A stretch of 64,000 bases of DNA from CAVRXQ01 sp963725215 (lineage in GTDB: Bacteria > Actinomycetota > Acidimicrobiia > Acidimicrobiales > Bog-793), in NCBI GenBank assembly GCA_963725215.1, contig CAVRXQ010000003.1, forward strand, positions 76,116 to 140,115. The letters run 5' to 3'. Position numbers and translations under genes: made by a program. Numbering within the stretch: position 1 is the first letter of the stretch; every line of letters starts with the position of its first letter. The notes under the pieces are model-generated. The model was not told where the DNA came from. It made no database searches and worked only from the letters and a program-made list of their open reading frames with translations. Of the stretch, positions 17,669 to 26,390 are shown in pieces.

Positions 17669-18669
17669 GCGAGTGGACCTTCGCCTGCCCCGCTGTTTTC
17701 GACGGCGGACCCGATCTCGGCGAGGTCTTCTCCAGAGAGCGCGAGTTGCGCCGCCGGCAACCATCCGTCCACCTGCTCTGGGCTTCGCCCCCCGACGATC
17801 GCGCCGGTCACTCCCGGATTGGCGAGCGTCCATGCGATGGCGACGGCGCCAATTTCCACGCCGAGGCGGCGTGCGATCGGCCCCAACGCCTCGGCGAGCG
17901 CGAGGTTCGCTTCGAGGCCCCGGCCGGTGAAGTCGCTACTTTTCTTCCGCCAATCGTCCTCGGCGAGGGCCGCGACGCGCGCTTTCGTGAAGGCACCCGA
18001 TAACAGGCCCGACTGCATCGGGCTGTAGACGATCACCGCGGTGTCGTGCTCGGCGCACCACGGGATGATCTCCGCGCCGGCTTGGCGGTGGATGAGCGAG
18101 TAGGGCGGCTGCACGACGTCGACGTGACCGAGCTTCTCGGCCCGCTCCAAGAGGTCGACGCCGTGGTTCGAAAGCCCCGCCGCGACAATGAGGCCTTCGC
18201 CCTTCAAGGTCAAGAAGACCTCCCAGTACGAGTCCAACGAAGTGCCGTCGGTCGCTGGCCAGTGCATCTGGTAGGCGTCGATGCGATCGACACGCAATCG
18301 CCTGAGGCTCGCCTCGACTTCTCGCCGCAAGCTCGCCGGATCACCGACCCTCCGCGGCGGGGTCATCGGGTCGGCGGGATCGGAAACAAGACCGCCCTTC
18401 GTGAAAACAAGAGGGCGGTCACGCTCGTCGAACACCTCGAGGGCGCTCGCGACGACCTCCTCGCTGTGTCCTAGCCCGTACGCGGCGGCGGTGTCGACCC
18501 AGTTCACGCCCGCTTCGACAGCGTGGCGGATCGCGGCGATCGACGCTTCGTCGTCTTGGGCTCCCCAGCCGAAGCTCCACCCACCTCCTCCGGCTGCCCA
18601 CGCCCCGAAGCCGACCCTCGTGATCGCCCACTTCGTCGCGCCAAACGAGTTCATCGGAAGCGGTGCCAT
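17665..18669 (-). CDS. Aldo/keto reductase
   Basis: A 334-residue NADPH-dependent oxidoreductase of the AKR fold. The catalytic tetrad is visible: Asp and Tyr in VDTAAAYGLGHSE, Lys in VFTKGG, and His in YQMHWP. The C-terminal cofactor-binding stretch IAWTLANPGVTGAIVGGRSPEQ is typical. The ATG at 18669 is preceded by GAGGAGG; the open frame upstream is not needed. It probably reduces or oxidises a small aldehyde or sugar; the substrate is unknown. Confidence 0.93.
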   Translation of the reverse strand: MAPLPMNSFGATKWAITRVGFGAWAAGGGGWSFGWGAQDDEASIAAIRHAVEAGVNWVDTAAAYGLGHSEEVVASALEVFDERDRPLVFTKGGLVSDPADPMTPPRRVGDPASLRREVEASLRRLRVDRIDAYQMHWPATDGTSLDSYWEVFLTLKGEGLIVAAGLSNHGVDLLERAEKLGHVDVVQPPYSLIHRQAGAEIIPWCAEHDTAVIVYSPMQSGLLSGAFTKARVAALAEDDWRKKSSDFTGRGLEANLALAEALGPIARRLGVEIGAVAIAWTLANPGVTGAIVGGRSPEQVDGWLPAAQLALSGEDLAEIGSAVENSGAGEGPLA

Positions 18670-18715
18670 TTCGCCTCCTCGTTGGTCTTCTTCTCCTCTT
18701 CGGACGATAGGCCGG

Positions 18716-19498
18716 TTAGTCCTGGACCGCCGCTCCCTCTTGCTCTGTCCGGAACAGACCGAGAACCTCCCAGCCTCGGTCGGGGAAACCGGTCGCCTCG
18801 GCGACAGCGGCTGACGGCAGATTCGACTCGGCGTGGAGGTAGATCGCAACGGCGCCCTCGTCGATCACACTTCGCGCCGCTTGGGCGACGAGGTGCTTCG
18901 CGAGGCCCTTGTTGCGGTGTTGCGGCTCGGTGCCGACCGCAAGTTCGACGCCGAGCGGGTGGTGACGCTTCAGCCCAACCCCGGCGGCGTACGAGCCGTC
19001 CTCGGCGAAGGCGACGAGGACGTCGCCGTTGAAAGGCTTTAGCCAATCGGGCACACGCCGATCGTCGCGTGGCGTCCACACTCCGACGTCTGGGAGATCG
19101 ACACGCCGCTCGGAGTAGCGGAAGACCGCACGGACAAGGCGCGCACTTTCGAGGTGTACGAGCGCGCCGATTTCGGTGCCAAAGGATCGCTCGCCTTGCT
19201 CGGCCAAATGACGGGCGTCCTCGAGGACCGAGGCGACAACCGACACGACCGCGCCATATGGCGTGGAAACGCCGATGACCGGTCGGATGACACCGTCCCA
19301 ACCGGGCTCGGAACGGTACCGGGACGACGTGACGTCGAACCGAGAGGGAGGCGGCCACTCGCCGAGCCAGTCACGAAGGAAGGTCTCGAGTCGTTCCGCG
19401 AGCACAGGGTCCGCGCCGTCGCTTGCGGCGCCCTGCCCGTCCGACCGACCCTCTTCGGTTGCTTCTCCCAGGCTCAAGCCCGCGTCGTCATTCCTCAC
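18716..19498 (-). CDS. GNAT-type acetyltransferase domain protein
   Basis: A 260-residue protein whose C-terminal part contains LAVGTEPQHRNKGLAKHLVA, the acetyl-CoA-binding motif A of GNAT enzymes, followed by LHAESNLPSAAVAEATGFP, the motif B-like end. The N-terminal 130 residues are of unknown function and may be a second, degenerate GNAT repeat. I used the GTG that overlaps the stop of the upstream PPOX gene (GTGA), implying coupling. The acceptor is unknown. Confidence 0.82.
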   Translation of the reverse strand: MRNDDAGLSLGEATEEGRSDGQGAASDGADPVLAERLETFLRDWLGEWPPPSRFDVTSSRYRSEPGWDGVIRPVIGVSTPYGAVVSVVASVLEDARHLAEQGERSFGTEIGALVHLESARLVRAVFRYSERRVDLPDVGVWTPRDDRRVPDWLKPFNGDVLVAFAEDGSYAAGVGLKRHHPLGVELAVGTEPQHRNKGLAKHLVAQAARSVIDEGAVAIYLHAESNLPSAAVAEATGFPDRGWEVLGLFRTEQEGAAVQD

Positions 19499-19905
19499 CC
19501 GGACCGATTCGGCCCGGCACGCTCGATGGCCAGCTTGATCAGCACCCGCTTCTGTTCGGCCATCGCCGCTCGGTACTCGTCCCAATCCGGGTGCTCTCCC
19601 GAGATCCGCCGGTAGTAGTCGACGAGACCGTCCATCGCTTCGGGTAACGAGATGACTTCGCCGCTTCCTTCGACTTGCACCCACTCGCCGAAAAAGCGGT
19701 CGCTGAACACGCATAAGGACGCGAACGGATTTCGCCGCAGGTTGTGCGTCTTCATCGCCGCCTCCCGCGAGCTAATAACGACGCGACCCGATCCGTCGAT
19801 CCCGACGCTGACCGGGGAGAGCTGCGGCTTTCCGTCTCCACGTATCGTGGCGAGCACCCCGCGGTGGTTCTCGGCGATGAATCGGGAGGCCTCGGCGATG
19901 TCCAT
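19495..19905 (-). CDS. PPOX-fold (pyridoxamine oxidase-like) F420/flavin-binding protein
   Basis: A protein of 136 residues from the ATG at 19905; a GTG 30 bases upstream is an alternative. HRGVLATIRGDGKPQLSPVSV and SSREAAMKTHNLRRNPFASL are the typical beginning of the split-barrel PPOX family, and VQVEGSGEVISLPE follows. Actinobacterial members reduce substrates using F420 or bind flavins or heme. It overlaps the GNAT gene by 4 bases. A second PPOX gene, broken, lies immediately upstream on the same strand. Confidence 0.85.
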   Translation of the reverse strand: MDIAEASRFIAENHRGVLATIRGDGKPQLSPVSVGIDGSGRVVISSREAAMKTHNLRRNPFASLCVFSDRFFGEWVQVEGSGEVISLPEAMDGLVDYYRRISGEHPDWDEYRAAMAEQKRVLIKLAIERAGPNRSG

Positions 19906-19985
19906 TCGGGGAAGCGTAACGACCGGCGCCGTCACCGCTCACGAGGCCACACGTTCCCCCGGTCTGGCCAGTACGAGAACGGTGG

Positions 19986-20370
19986 TCAGTTCACCCGTTG
20001 ACGTTCGGGCGCCACCTTCAGGATCACGCGCTCGCTCTCGATCACGTTTGCAAACGGCGCGCCCTGGTACTTCTCGGACAGGAAATCGATGTGGGCCCGC
20101 GCTTTCGCTCCCGCGAACCTCATCGACAACAGAGCCGCGGACTTCGGCGTAGTGGTAGAAGGTCTCCGCGTCGATCACCGTCACCGCGACACGCGGGTTC
20201 GCGACGACATTTTTGTACTTGCGCCGGTGGACCTCGGTGTTCAACAGGATGTAGTCGTCGTCCGCGTCGACCCACATCACGTGCGTCATCGGCAGGCCGT
20301 TCGGAAGCATCGTCGTAAAAGCGGCGAAGTTCTTCCCTCTCGCGAGCGCTTTCACCACAGCGTCAATCAC
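19986..20370 (-). pseudogene. F420-dependent PPOX-family gene with a frameshift
   Basis: The GTG at 20370 follows GAGGTGG and starts VIDAVVKALARGKNFAAF, continuing through HVMWVDADDDYILLNTE, RRKYKNVVANPRVAV and YYAEVRG-like YHYAEVRG, a clear F420-dependent PPOX subfamily. Around 20105-20115 the frame is lost; the sequence continues one frame over as AKARAHIDFLSEKYQG and VIESERVILKVAPER, ending at the TGA at 19986-19988. One extra base near the GGG run would explain it. The unshifted reading gives an unrelated tail. It is either a recent pseudogene or an assembly indel. Confidence 0.82.
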
Positions 20371-20552
20371 AGAACACCACCTCGCCTTCGTTGTTGTGTC
20401 AGATCGGTGCGCGATGCCCCGAGTGACAGCACGCCTTTCTTTACCAGTCATCGCGGCGTCGGAACCGACGTCTCGATCTTGACGAAACTCGGTGCAACGC
20501 CGGCTCCACGGAAGTGTTCCTACTCGGTACACCTACGATTGGAGGTGCTCAG

Positions 20553-21575
20553 GTGGCGGTCGATCTCGTGAGAATCACCCGGGAGTCGCGAGTCGGGAAG
20601 CGAATCCTGCCCCTGAGCTGGCCGTGGCAGATCCGACTTTTGCTCCTCGGCGCGATCTGGGGAAGCAGCTTCCTCTTCATCAAGGTCGCCGACCGCTCCT
20701 TCGCCCCCTTCGACATCGCCGGAGGTCGTATCGCCCTCGGCGCGCTGACCCTCGCCACGGTGCTCTACGCGACGGGTGGACGGTTGCCGAAGGGTCGCGC
20801 CCGCTGGGCGCACCTCGCGGTCGTGGGGCTTTTCATGAACGCGATCCCCTTCACGTTGTTCGCCTGGGCGGAAGTGCGGATCTCGTCGGTGGCGGCCGGA
20901 ATCTTGAACGGAACGACACCGCTTTTCACCCTTCCGGTCGCGTTCGTGTTGCTGCCGACGGAGCGACTTACGAAATCGCGCCTCGGAGGGCTCGTCGTTG
21001 GCTTCGTCGGGGTGATCGTCGTCCTCGGGGCGTGGCACGGCGTGAGTGGCGGCGAGCTCGCCGGCTATCTCGCCTGTCTCGGAGGCGCGCTTTGCTACGG
21101 GATCGGGCTCCCCTACACCAGACGCTTCGTCACGACGGACGAAGAAAGCGTCACCGCGCTCGCGGCGGGACAGCTCGTCTGCGCGACGGTCGAGATGGCG
21201 CTGATCGCTCCCGCGTTCGTCCGCGTGCCGCACCGCGTGAGCGCCGAGAGCGGGCTCAGCGTGCTGGCGTTGGGGATCATGTGCACCGGCATCGCCTACC
21301 TCATCAGCTACTCGATCGTCCGAGTCGCCGGCGCGACGAGCACGTCGCTCGTCACCTTCTTGATCCCCATCTTTTCGACGATCTTCGGCGCGGCGATTCT
21401 CTCCGAGGCGCTCGCATGGTACGAGCCGGTCGGCGCGCTCGTCGTTCTGATCGGAGTCGCGCTGGTGCAGGGGCTACGTGTCCCTTTGCGACGCTCACGC
21501 TCCAAGGAGCGAACGGCGTCAGCAAATCGGCGAACCGAGTTGGACTTCAATCGCGAAGAATCGCTAAGTGGCTGA
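20553..21575 (+). CDS. EamA/DMT-family permease
   Basis: A 340-residue membrane protein with about ten hydrophobic segments in two EamA repeats: LLLLGAIWGSSFLFIKVA begins the first and GYLACLGGALCYGIGLPY the second. DMT exporters move metabolites or amino acids across the inner membrane. The GTG at 20553 is preceded by GGAGGT with 6 bases spacing, better than the GTG 39 bases upstream. It converges on the ABC transporter operon. Confidence 0.9.
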   Translation: MAVDLVRITRESRVGKRILPLSWPWQIRLLLLGAIWGSSFLFIKVADRSFAPFDIAGGRIALGALTLATVLYATGGRLPKGRARWAHLAVVGLFMNAIPFTLFAWAEVRISSVAAGILNGTTPLFTLPVAFVLLPTERLTKSRLGGLVVGFVGVIVVLGAWHGVSGGELAGYLACLGGALCYGIGLPYTRRFVTTDEESVTALAAGQLVCATVEMALIAPAFVRVPHRVSAESGLSVLALGIMCTGIAYLISYSIVRVAGATSTSLVTFLIPIFSTIFGAAILSEALAWYEPVGALVVLIGVALVQGLRVPLRRSRSKERTASANRRTELDFNREESLSG

Positions 21576-21591
21576 GAGAGGCGCGAAGCGG

Positions 21592-22368
21592 TCAGAGGAC
21601 CTTCGCAAGGAACGCGCGGGTCCGCTCGTGCTGGGGGTTCGCCAGCACGTCTCGTGGCGCGCCGCTTTCGACGACGGCCCCCGAATCCATGAACACGAGC
21701 GCGTCGCCGACCTCCCGGGCAAAGCCCATCTCGTGGGTGACGACGATCATCGTCATCCCGTCTTCGGCGAGCCCTCGCATGACGTCAAGCACCTCCCCGA
21801 CAAGTTCCGGGTCGAGCGCAGAGGTCGGCTCATCGAAGAGCATCAGCTTCGGCTGCATGCACAGCGCCCGAGCGATGGCCACGCGTTGCTGTTGTCCTCC
21901 GGAGAGCTGATTCGGGTAGGCACGAACCCTGTCTCCGAGACCGACGCGTCCGAGCAGCTTTCGCGCCCGCTCTTCGACGACCGACTTCGACTCCCGGTTC
22001 ACGAGCACCGGCGCCAGCGCGACGTTCTCGAGCGCGGTCATGTGGGGAAACAAGTTGAAACGCTGGAAGACCATGCCGATCTCGGCGCGCTTCGCCGAGA
22101 CCTCTTTCTCACGCAGCTCATAGAGCTTGCCGCCGTGTTGGCGGTAACCAACGAGATCGCCGTCGACGGAGAGCTTGCCGCCGTCGATCTTTTCCAGGTG
22201 GTTGATGCAACGAAGGAAAGTGCTCTTTCCCGATCCTGAGGGACCAACGAGACAGAGCACCTCTCCCTCGACCACCTCGAGGTCGATTCCACGTAACGCT
22301 TCGATGCGACCAAAGTGCTTGCGCACCCCTTCGGCCCTCACGACGACGCGCCTTTCGGATGTCGTCAT
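21592..22368 (-). CDS. Polar amino-acid ABC transporter ATPase
   Basis: A 258-residue ATPase with Walker A GPSGSGKST, Q-loop GMVFQRFNLFPHMT, ABC signature LSGGQQQR, Walker B LMLFDEPTSALDP and H-loop VVTHEMGFA. The extended segment GYRQHGGKLYELREKEV and the FNLFPHMT motif are typical of the GlnQ/HisP class. It overlaps the permease stop (ATGA), and the binding-protein gene is two upstream, so one operon encodes the whole importer. Confidence 0.95.
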   Translation of the reverse strand: MTTSERRVVVRAEGVRKHFGRIEALRGIDLEVVEGEVLCLVGPSGSGKSTFLRCINHLEKIDGGKLSVDGDLVGYRQHGGKLYELREKEVSAKRAEIGMVFQRFNLFPHMTALENVALAPVLVNRESKSVVEERARKLLGRVGLGDRVRAYPNQLSGGQQQRVAIARALCMQPKLMLFDEPTSALDPELVGEVLDVMRGLAEDGMTMIVVTHEMGFAREVGDALVFMDSGAVVESGAPRDVLANPQHERTRAFLAKVL

Positions 22369-23369
22369 CGCGACAGCACCTTGGAGAACGGATCACGGCG
22401 GCCAACGTCTCGTTGCCAAAGACCGACGGTGTTGACCGCCCTGCGGAACCTCTGGAATGGCGTCGGCGGCAACTCGCGCAGCGCGCCCCGCGCGAAGTAT
22501 CGCTCGACGTAGTACTGCCCGAACGTAAGCACCGTCGTCACGATCAAGTACCAGAGGCTCGCGACGATGAGAAGCTCCATCACTTCGTAGTTATTCGAGT
22601 AAATGAGCTCCGCCTCTCCGGTGAGCTCGAACACGGTGATCACGCTTGCGAGGGAGGACGTCTTCAGCATCGAGATCGTCTCGTTTCCGGTCACGGGCAC
22701 GATCACGCGCATGGCCTGGGGAAGGACGATCTTGCGGAGGATCTGAAGGCGCGTCATGCCGAGGGCCTGCGCTGCTTCGTTTTGGCCCTCGTCGACCGAG
22801 ATGATCCCCGCGCGCACGATCTCGGACATGTACGCGCCCTCGTTCAAGCCCAGCGCGATGACGGCGGCGACGAAAGGCGTGATTGAGTTCGCACTGAAGT
22901 GGGCGAACGCGGGGCCGAAGGGCACGCCGAGCGTCAGCTTCGGGAAGAGGTAGGCGAAGTTGTACCAGAACAACAGCTGCACGAGGACCGGTGTGCCTCG
23001 AAAGAACCAGACGTAGATCCAGCTCGAACCGGATACGAACGGGTTTGGCGAGAGCCGCATCGTCGCACCGATGATGCCAAGGGCGATACCGATCGCCATC
23101 GCGAGGGCGGTGAGCTCGAGGGTGAGGACGAGCCCTTCGAGGATCTGATGCGACAAGAAGTAGTGACCGATGATCCCCCAGCGAAAGCGCGGCTCGTGAA
23201 CACCCCCGCGCACCGTGTGGGAGAAAACAAGAGCGTGGATGAGCATCGCGGCGAGGACCGCGACGACGATCGAGGCGACCCAACGACCGGGGTGTCGGAC
23301 GGGGACGGCGATGACCGACGCACCGTCCGGGCGCCGCTCATCGGCGCCCGGCGGTGTCCCCCCCATCAT
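22365..23369 (-). CDS. Polar amino-acid ABC transporter permease
   Basis: A 334-residue HisM/GlnP-type permease. After an N-terminal extension with one hydrophobic segment comes the core, LVLTLELTALAMAIGIALGI, then VWFFRGTPVLVQLLFWY, and the EAA loop EAAQALGMTRLQILRKIVLPQAMR that contacts the ATPase. It works with the ATPase downstream and the binding protein upstream. The 50-residue N-terminal extension is longer than in minimal GlnP proteins. Confidence 0.94.
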   Translation of the reverse strand: MMGGTPPGADERRPDGASVIAVPVRHPGRWVASIVVAVLAAMLIHALVFSHTVRGGVHEPRFRWGIIGHYFLSHQILEGLVLTLELTALAMAIGIALGIIGATMRLSPNPFVSGSSWIYVWFFRGTPVLVQLLFWYNFAYLFPKLTLGVPFGPAFAHFSANSITPFVAAVIALGLNEGAYMSEIVRAGIISVDEGQNEAAQALGMTRLQILRKIVLPQAMRVIVPVTGNETISMLKTSSLASVITVFELTGEAELIYSNNYEVMELLIVASLWYLIVTTVLTFGQYYVERYFARGALRELPPTPFQRFRRAVNTVGLWQRDVGRRDPFSKVLSR

Positions 23370-23424
23370 TCGCGCGATCCCGGTCCAGCGCCAGCCGATT
23401 CAGGTCCGCGCGAATGCGTTCTTG

Positions 23425-24294
23425 TTAACTCGTAGCGCCGTTCACGACCGCCTTGGTGATCGCTCCGGGCGCGATGCCCCACTTCTGGAGGATCTTCAGG
23501 TAGATGCCGTCGTGGATCAGCGCGTTGACGGCGCCGAGGACGGGAGTGACGAGACCGGTCTTCTTCGGAAGCGCGATCCCGTACGGCGCGACTTCGATCG
23601 CCTTGCCCGAGAGCTTGAAGACCCCGTGTGACTGGGCGACGATGTACGCCGCAACCTGCGAATCGGCGAAGCCGATCTGTGCACGGCCGCTCGAGACCGC
23701 AACGTTCGCCTCGCTCTGTGTGCCGTACGGGTCGACAGTCACCTTGCATTTCTTCGCTTGGTTGTTGGCGTCTGACTGTTCGGTCGTCCCGCTCTCCACA
23801 CCGACGGTGTGGCCGCAGAGTCCGGCAAGTCCGTTGACGACGATCTTGCTCGAGTGAAGGACGTAGAACGCTTCGCCGGCCGAGAAGTAGTCGACGAATG
23901 AGACCTGCTTTTCACGGGCCCTCGTGTCGGTGAATGACGACATGCCGATGTCGTACCTGCCCGAGAGCATCCCGGGGATGATCGTGGCGAACGTCGCGTC
24001 TTGGAGCTTGATCTTCAGCCCGAGCACCTGCGAGATCGCCTTCGCGAGGTCGGCGTCCATGCCGACGATCTTCCCGTTCTGGATGTATTCGTCCGGCGCG
24101 TACGTGGCGTCCATCGCGACCGTAAGCGTCTTCGAACGCAGCGACGCCGGCACCTCGTGAGCGAGCATCGCGTTCTTTGGCGCAACCGGAATTTGACTCG
24201 CTCCCGCCGGCACCGCGAACAGCGCGCCGGCGCAGGTGGCGGCGATGACTGCGGCACCGAGTGCGAGGAGCGGACGGCGAGAGAGCATTCGCAC
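23425..24294 (-). CDS. Extracellular amino-acid-binding protein of the ABC importer
   Basis: A 289-residue SBP_bac_3 protein with a signal sequence (RRPLLALGAAVIAATCAGA...AGAS). Mature-domain motifs are TVAMDATYAPDEYI, GMDADLAKAISQVLGL and YDIGMSSFTDTRAREKQV, the standard type 3 solute-binding pattern. The GTG at 24294 has GGAGG 5 bases upstream, so I prefer it to the ATG at 24306, which would place that ribosome-binding site inside the gene. No lipobox is visible. It captures the amino acid for the permease/ATPase pair. Confidence 0.93.
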   Translation of the reverse strand: MRMLSRRPLLALGAAVIAATCAGALFAVPAGASQIPVAPKNAMLAHEVPASLRSKTLTVAMDATYAPDEYIQNGKIVGMDADLAKAISQVLGLKIKLQDATFATIIPGMLSGRYDIGMSSFTDTRAREKQVSFVDYFSAGEAFYVLHSSKIVVNGLAGLCGHTVGVESGTTEQSDANNQAKKCKVTVDPYGTQSEANVAVSSGRAQIGFADSQVAAYIVAQSHGVFKLSGKAIEVAPYGIALPKKTGLVTPVLGAVNALIHDGIYLKILQKWGIAPGAITKAVVNGATS

Positions 24295-24388
24295 AAGAAC
24301 CTCCATCAAGTTGAAACCGGATATTCATACCACGGCAACGTTGGCGGATTCTCCCTGGTGGGGGTGGTGGCGCTCCGCCGGAGAAGGA

Positions 24389-25378
24389 TCAGTGGGAATG
24401 CTCGCCCGCCGCGCGCTCCCTGCGCAGCGTGAGCCACCTCTCGAGCCCGGCGGCGTTGGAGTGGATCCCGCTCAGAGTCTCGAGGCGCTCGCGCTGGGCG
24501 GGATCGACTCCCGAGAGGTCATCCGCGAATCGTTCCGCGAGGGCCCCCGCGATGTCCTCGTCGGCTTCGAAGGCGCGCTCAGCCTCCTCGGCCCAGTGGG
24601 TGAGAGTCTCCGCTGCCTCATCGAGCAAGACCGACGGCTCTGTCGGGATGATCCCGTAGTGGGCGAGCGCGATGCGCGTCGGCGACGCCTCGGCGAAGCG
24701 ACGCAGCGAGGTGAGCGCCTGGTCCAAGTCGAAATCGGGCGGCGGCGTCGCTGGTCGCAGCGCTCCTCCGCCCGGCAGCTTCACCCCGACGGCATCCCCG
24801 GCGAACAAGAGCCCGCTTTGTGAGTCCAAGAACCCGAGATGGTGTTTCGCGTGTCCGGGGGAGTCGATCGCCGTGAGCGTCCTTCCGACGCCCAAGTCGA
24901 CGGTGTCGCCGTTGTACAGGACCTGGACGCGCTCTTCGGGTGTCGGATCGAGCCTTCCGTACAGGCTGTCGAGGAGGCCGCCGTAGACCTGGCCCGCCGA
25001 CGCAATGAGGCGCGAGGGATCGACGAGGTGGCGCGCCCCGCGCTCGTGCACGTAGACGGTCGCCGAAGGAAACGCTTTCGCCACGTCGCCGACACCACCC
25101 GCGTGGTCGAGATGGATGTGGGTGACCAAGACCGCGTAGAGGTCGTTCGGACCGAGACCGACCCCGCCGAGGGCTTCCAAGATGACCGGGACCGAGCTCT
25201 GGCTTCCGGTCTCGACGAGCACCGGGTTCGGTCCGGGGAGGAGATATCCGGCGGTCGTTTGCTTCCACCCGCCGAGCAGGGTGTCGATCTCGAGTACCCC
25301 GGGGGCGACGCGTTCAGGCATGGGGAGCAATTGTTGCCTGACGCGTGAACCGGCGACGGCCGGGGCCGTCTCGTTCAC
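24389..25378 (-). CDS. Metallo-beta-lactamase-fold hydrolase
   Basis: A 329-residue MBL-fold protein. The metal motif THIHLDHAGGVGDVA, the later IDSPGHAKHHLGF and LLFAGDAVG supply the two-metal ligands. The N-terminal part (TTAGYLLPGPNPVLVETG) and the helical C-terminal 90 residues match the glyoxalase-II-like/RNase Z-like hydrolases. The substrate is unknown. The GTG start overlaps the stop of the ferritin-like gene (GTGA), so the two are made together. Confidence 0.92.
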   Translation of the reverse strand: MNETAPAVAGSRVRQQLLPMPERVAPGVLEIDTLLGGWKQTTAGYLLPGPNPVLVETGSQSSVPVILEALGGVGLGPNDLYAVLVTHIHLDHAGGVGDVAKAFPSATVYVHERGARHLVDPSRLIASAGQVYGGLLDSLYGRLDPTPEERVQVLYNGDTVDLGVGRTLTAIDSPGHAKHHLGFLDSQSGLLFAGDAVGVKLPGGGALRPATPPPDFDLDQALTSLRRFAEASPTRIALAHYGIIPTEPSVLLDEAAETLTHWAEEAERAFEADEDIAGALAERFADDLSGVDPAQRERLETLSGIHSNAAGLERWLTLRRERAAGEHSH

Positions 25379-25902
25379 GCGTCGGTGACGAGAGGGACGG
25401 CGCCGGCGGAGTGCTCGAGGATGAATTCCAGGATCGCCTGGTGCTTTTGCGTGTCAGCGATCAAGGTCTTCACGAGAAGCACCCACAGCGCGCCGTTTTC
25501 AGCCAACGCCAGCTTCTCCTCGAGGTCTCGCATCTCTTGTTCGTCGCGCTTTTCGATCGCCAGCATCTCACGAGTCTCTTGTTCGAAATCGAACGGAAGC
25601 GGCAAAGCGCTGAAGTCTGGCACCGCAGGTTCGAAGATCTCGCCGCGAAACTCGCGCAGCAAAGCGTTCGTGACCTGCGCCATGCGGGCGTGATGTCGCT
25701 CTTCTTCCTCAGCGATCATCGTCAACAGGTACCGGATGTCGTCGCGTATCGTTGCGCGGGCGAGGGTGCGGTAGCGCTCAAGCACGGCTTTTTCGGAGAT
25801 GATGTGCCGCTGCATCTGCGCGATCAGCTCACCCACGGTGTCATGCGCTTCCGATTGCGCCACGGCATCGCCTCCATATCTGTTGGTCGAGAATTCGCTC
25901 AT
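25375..25902 (-). CDS. Ferritin-like/rubrerythrin-like helical protein
   Basis: A 175-residue all-helical protein with QRHIISEKAVLERYRTLA, the iron-ligand-type motif AEEEERHHARM and a second EKRDEQEMRDLEEKL / DTQKHQAILEFIL pair, the pattern of a ferritin-like four-helix bundle with Glu/His ligands. It may bind a di-iron centre or act in oxidative stress. It is co-translated with the MBL-fold hydrolase. The exact family is not certain. Confidence 0.75.
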   Translation of the reverse strand: MSEFSTNRYGGDAVAQSEAHDTVGELIAQMQRHIISEKAVLERYRTLARATIRDDIRYLLTMIAEEEERHHARMAQVTNALLREFRGEIFEPAVPDFSALPLPFDFEQETREMLAIEKRDEQEMRDLEEKLALAENGALWVLLVKTLIADTQKHQAILEFILEHSAGAVPLVTDA

Positions 25903-25927
25903 TCGCGGAATGAGGTCGCGTCGTCGA

Positions 25928-26293
25928 TCAACGGCGGCGGGCGCGATCGAGCAGACGGCGATCGCGCTTAGTCGGACGGCCGCTCGACCGCTCGCGAACC
26001 CCTTGGGGAAGCTCGGCGTTTCTCGGCGGCGGAGGCGGCGTCAGATCCCGGTAGGCGAGAACAGCGAGGCTCGCGGACACCCGGTTCGGGATCGGGTCTA
26101 TGACCTCGACAACCCGCGATCTCCCAGCTGGCAAACGCACGTCGATGCGGTCGCCGGCGCGCACTTCTGTCGCCGGCTTCGCGCGGGACCCGTTGACCCG
26201 GATGTGCCCGGATCGACACGATTCAGTCGACGACGTCCGCGAAGAGAACAGCCGGATCGCCCACAGGTACCGGTCGACGCGCACCGGGTCCAT
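25928..26293 (-). CDS. S4-domain RNA-binding protein (Hsp15-like)
   Basis: A 121-residue protein from the ATG at 26293: VRVDRYLWAIRLFSSRTSS, then CRSGHIRVNGSRAKPATEVRAGD, the S4 RNA-binding fold, followed by a basic Arg-rich tail. Members of the HslR/Hsp15 group bind the 50S subunit with stalled peptidyl-tRNA. The frame extends 120 codons upstream over the nitrilase gene, which I reject. No Shine-Dalgarno is visible, so translation may be leaderless. Confidence 0.88.
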   Translation of the reverse strand: MDPVRVDRYLWAIRLFSSRTSSTESCRSGHIRVNGSRAKPATEVRAGDRIDVRLPAGRSRVVEVIDPIPNRVSASLAVLAYRDLTPPPPPRNAELPQGVRERSSGRPTKRDRRLLDRARRR

Positions 26294-26390
26294 CGGGCCA
26301 TCGTCGCACGGACGAGCGGCTGCGGCGACCGCATCAGTGCGGGTCACCCTGCCCCATAGGCTCTCTTTTGTTCTGAGGGGAGAACTGTCG

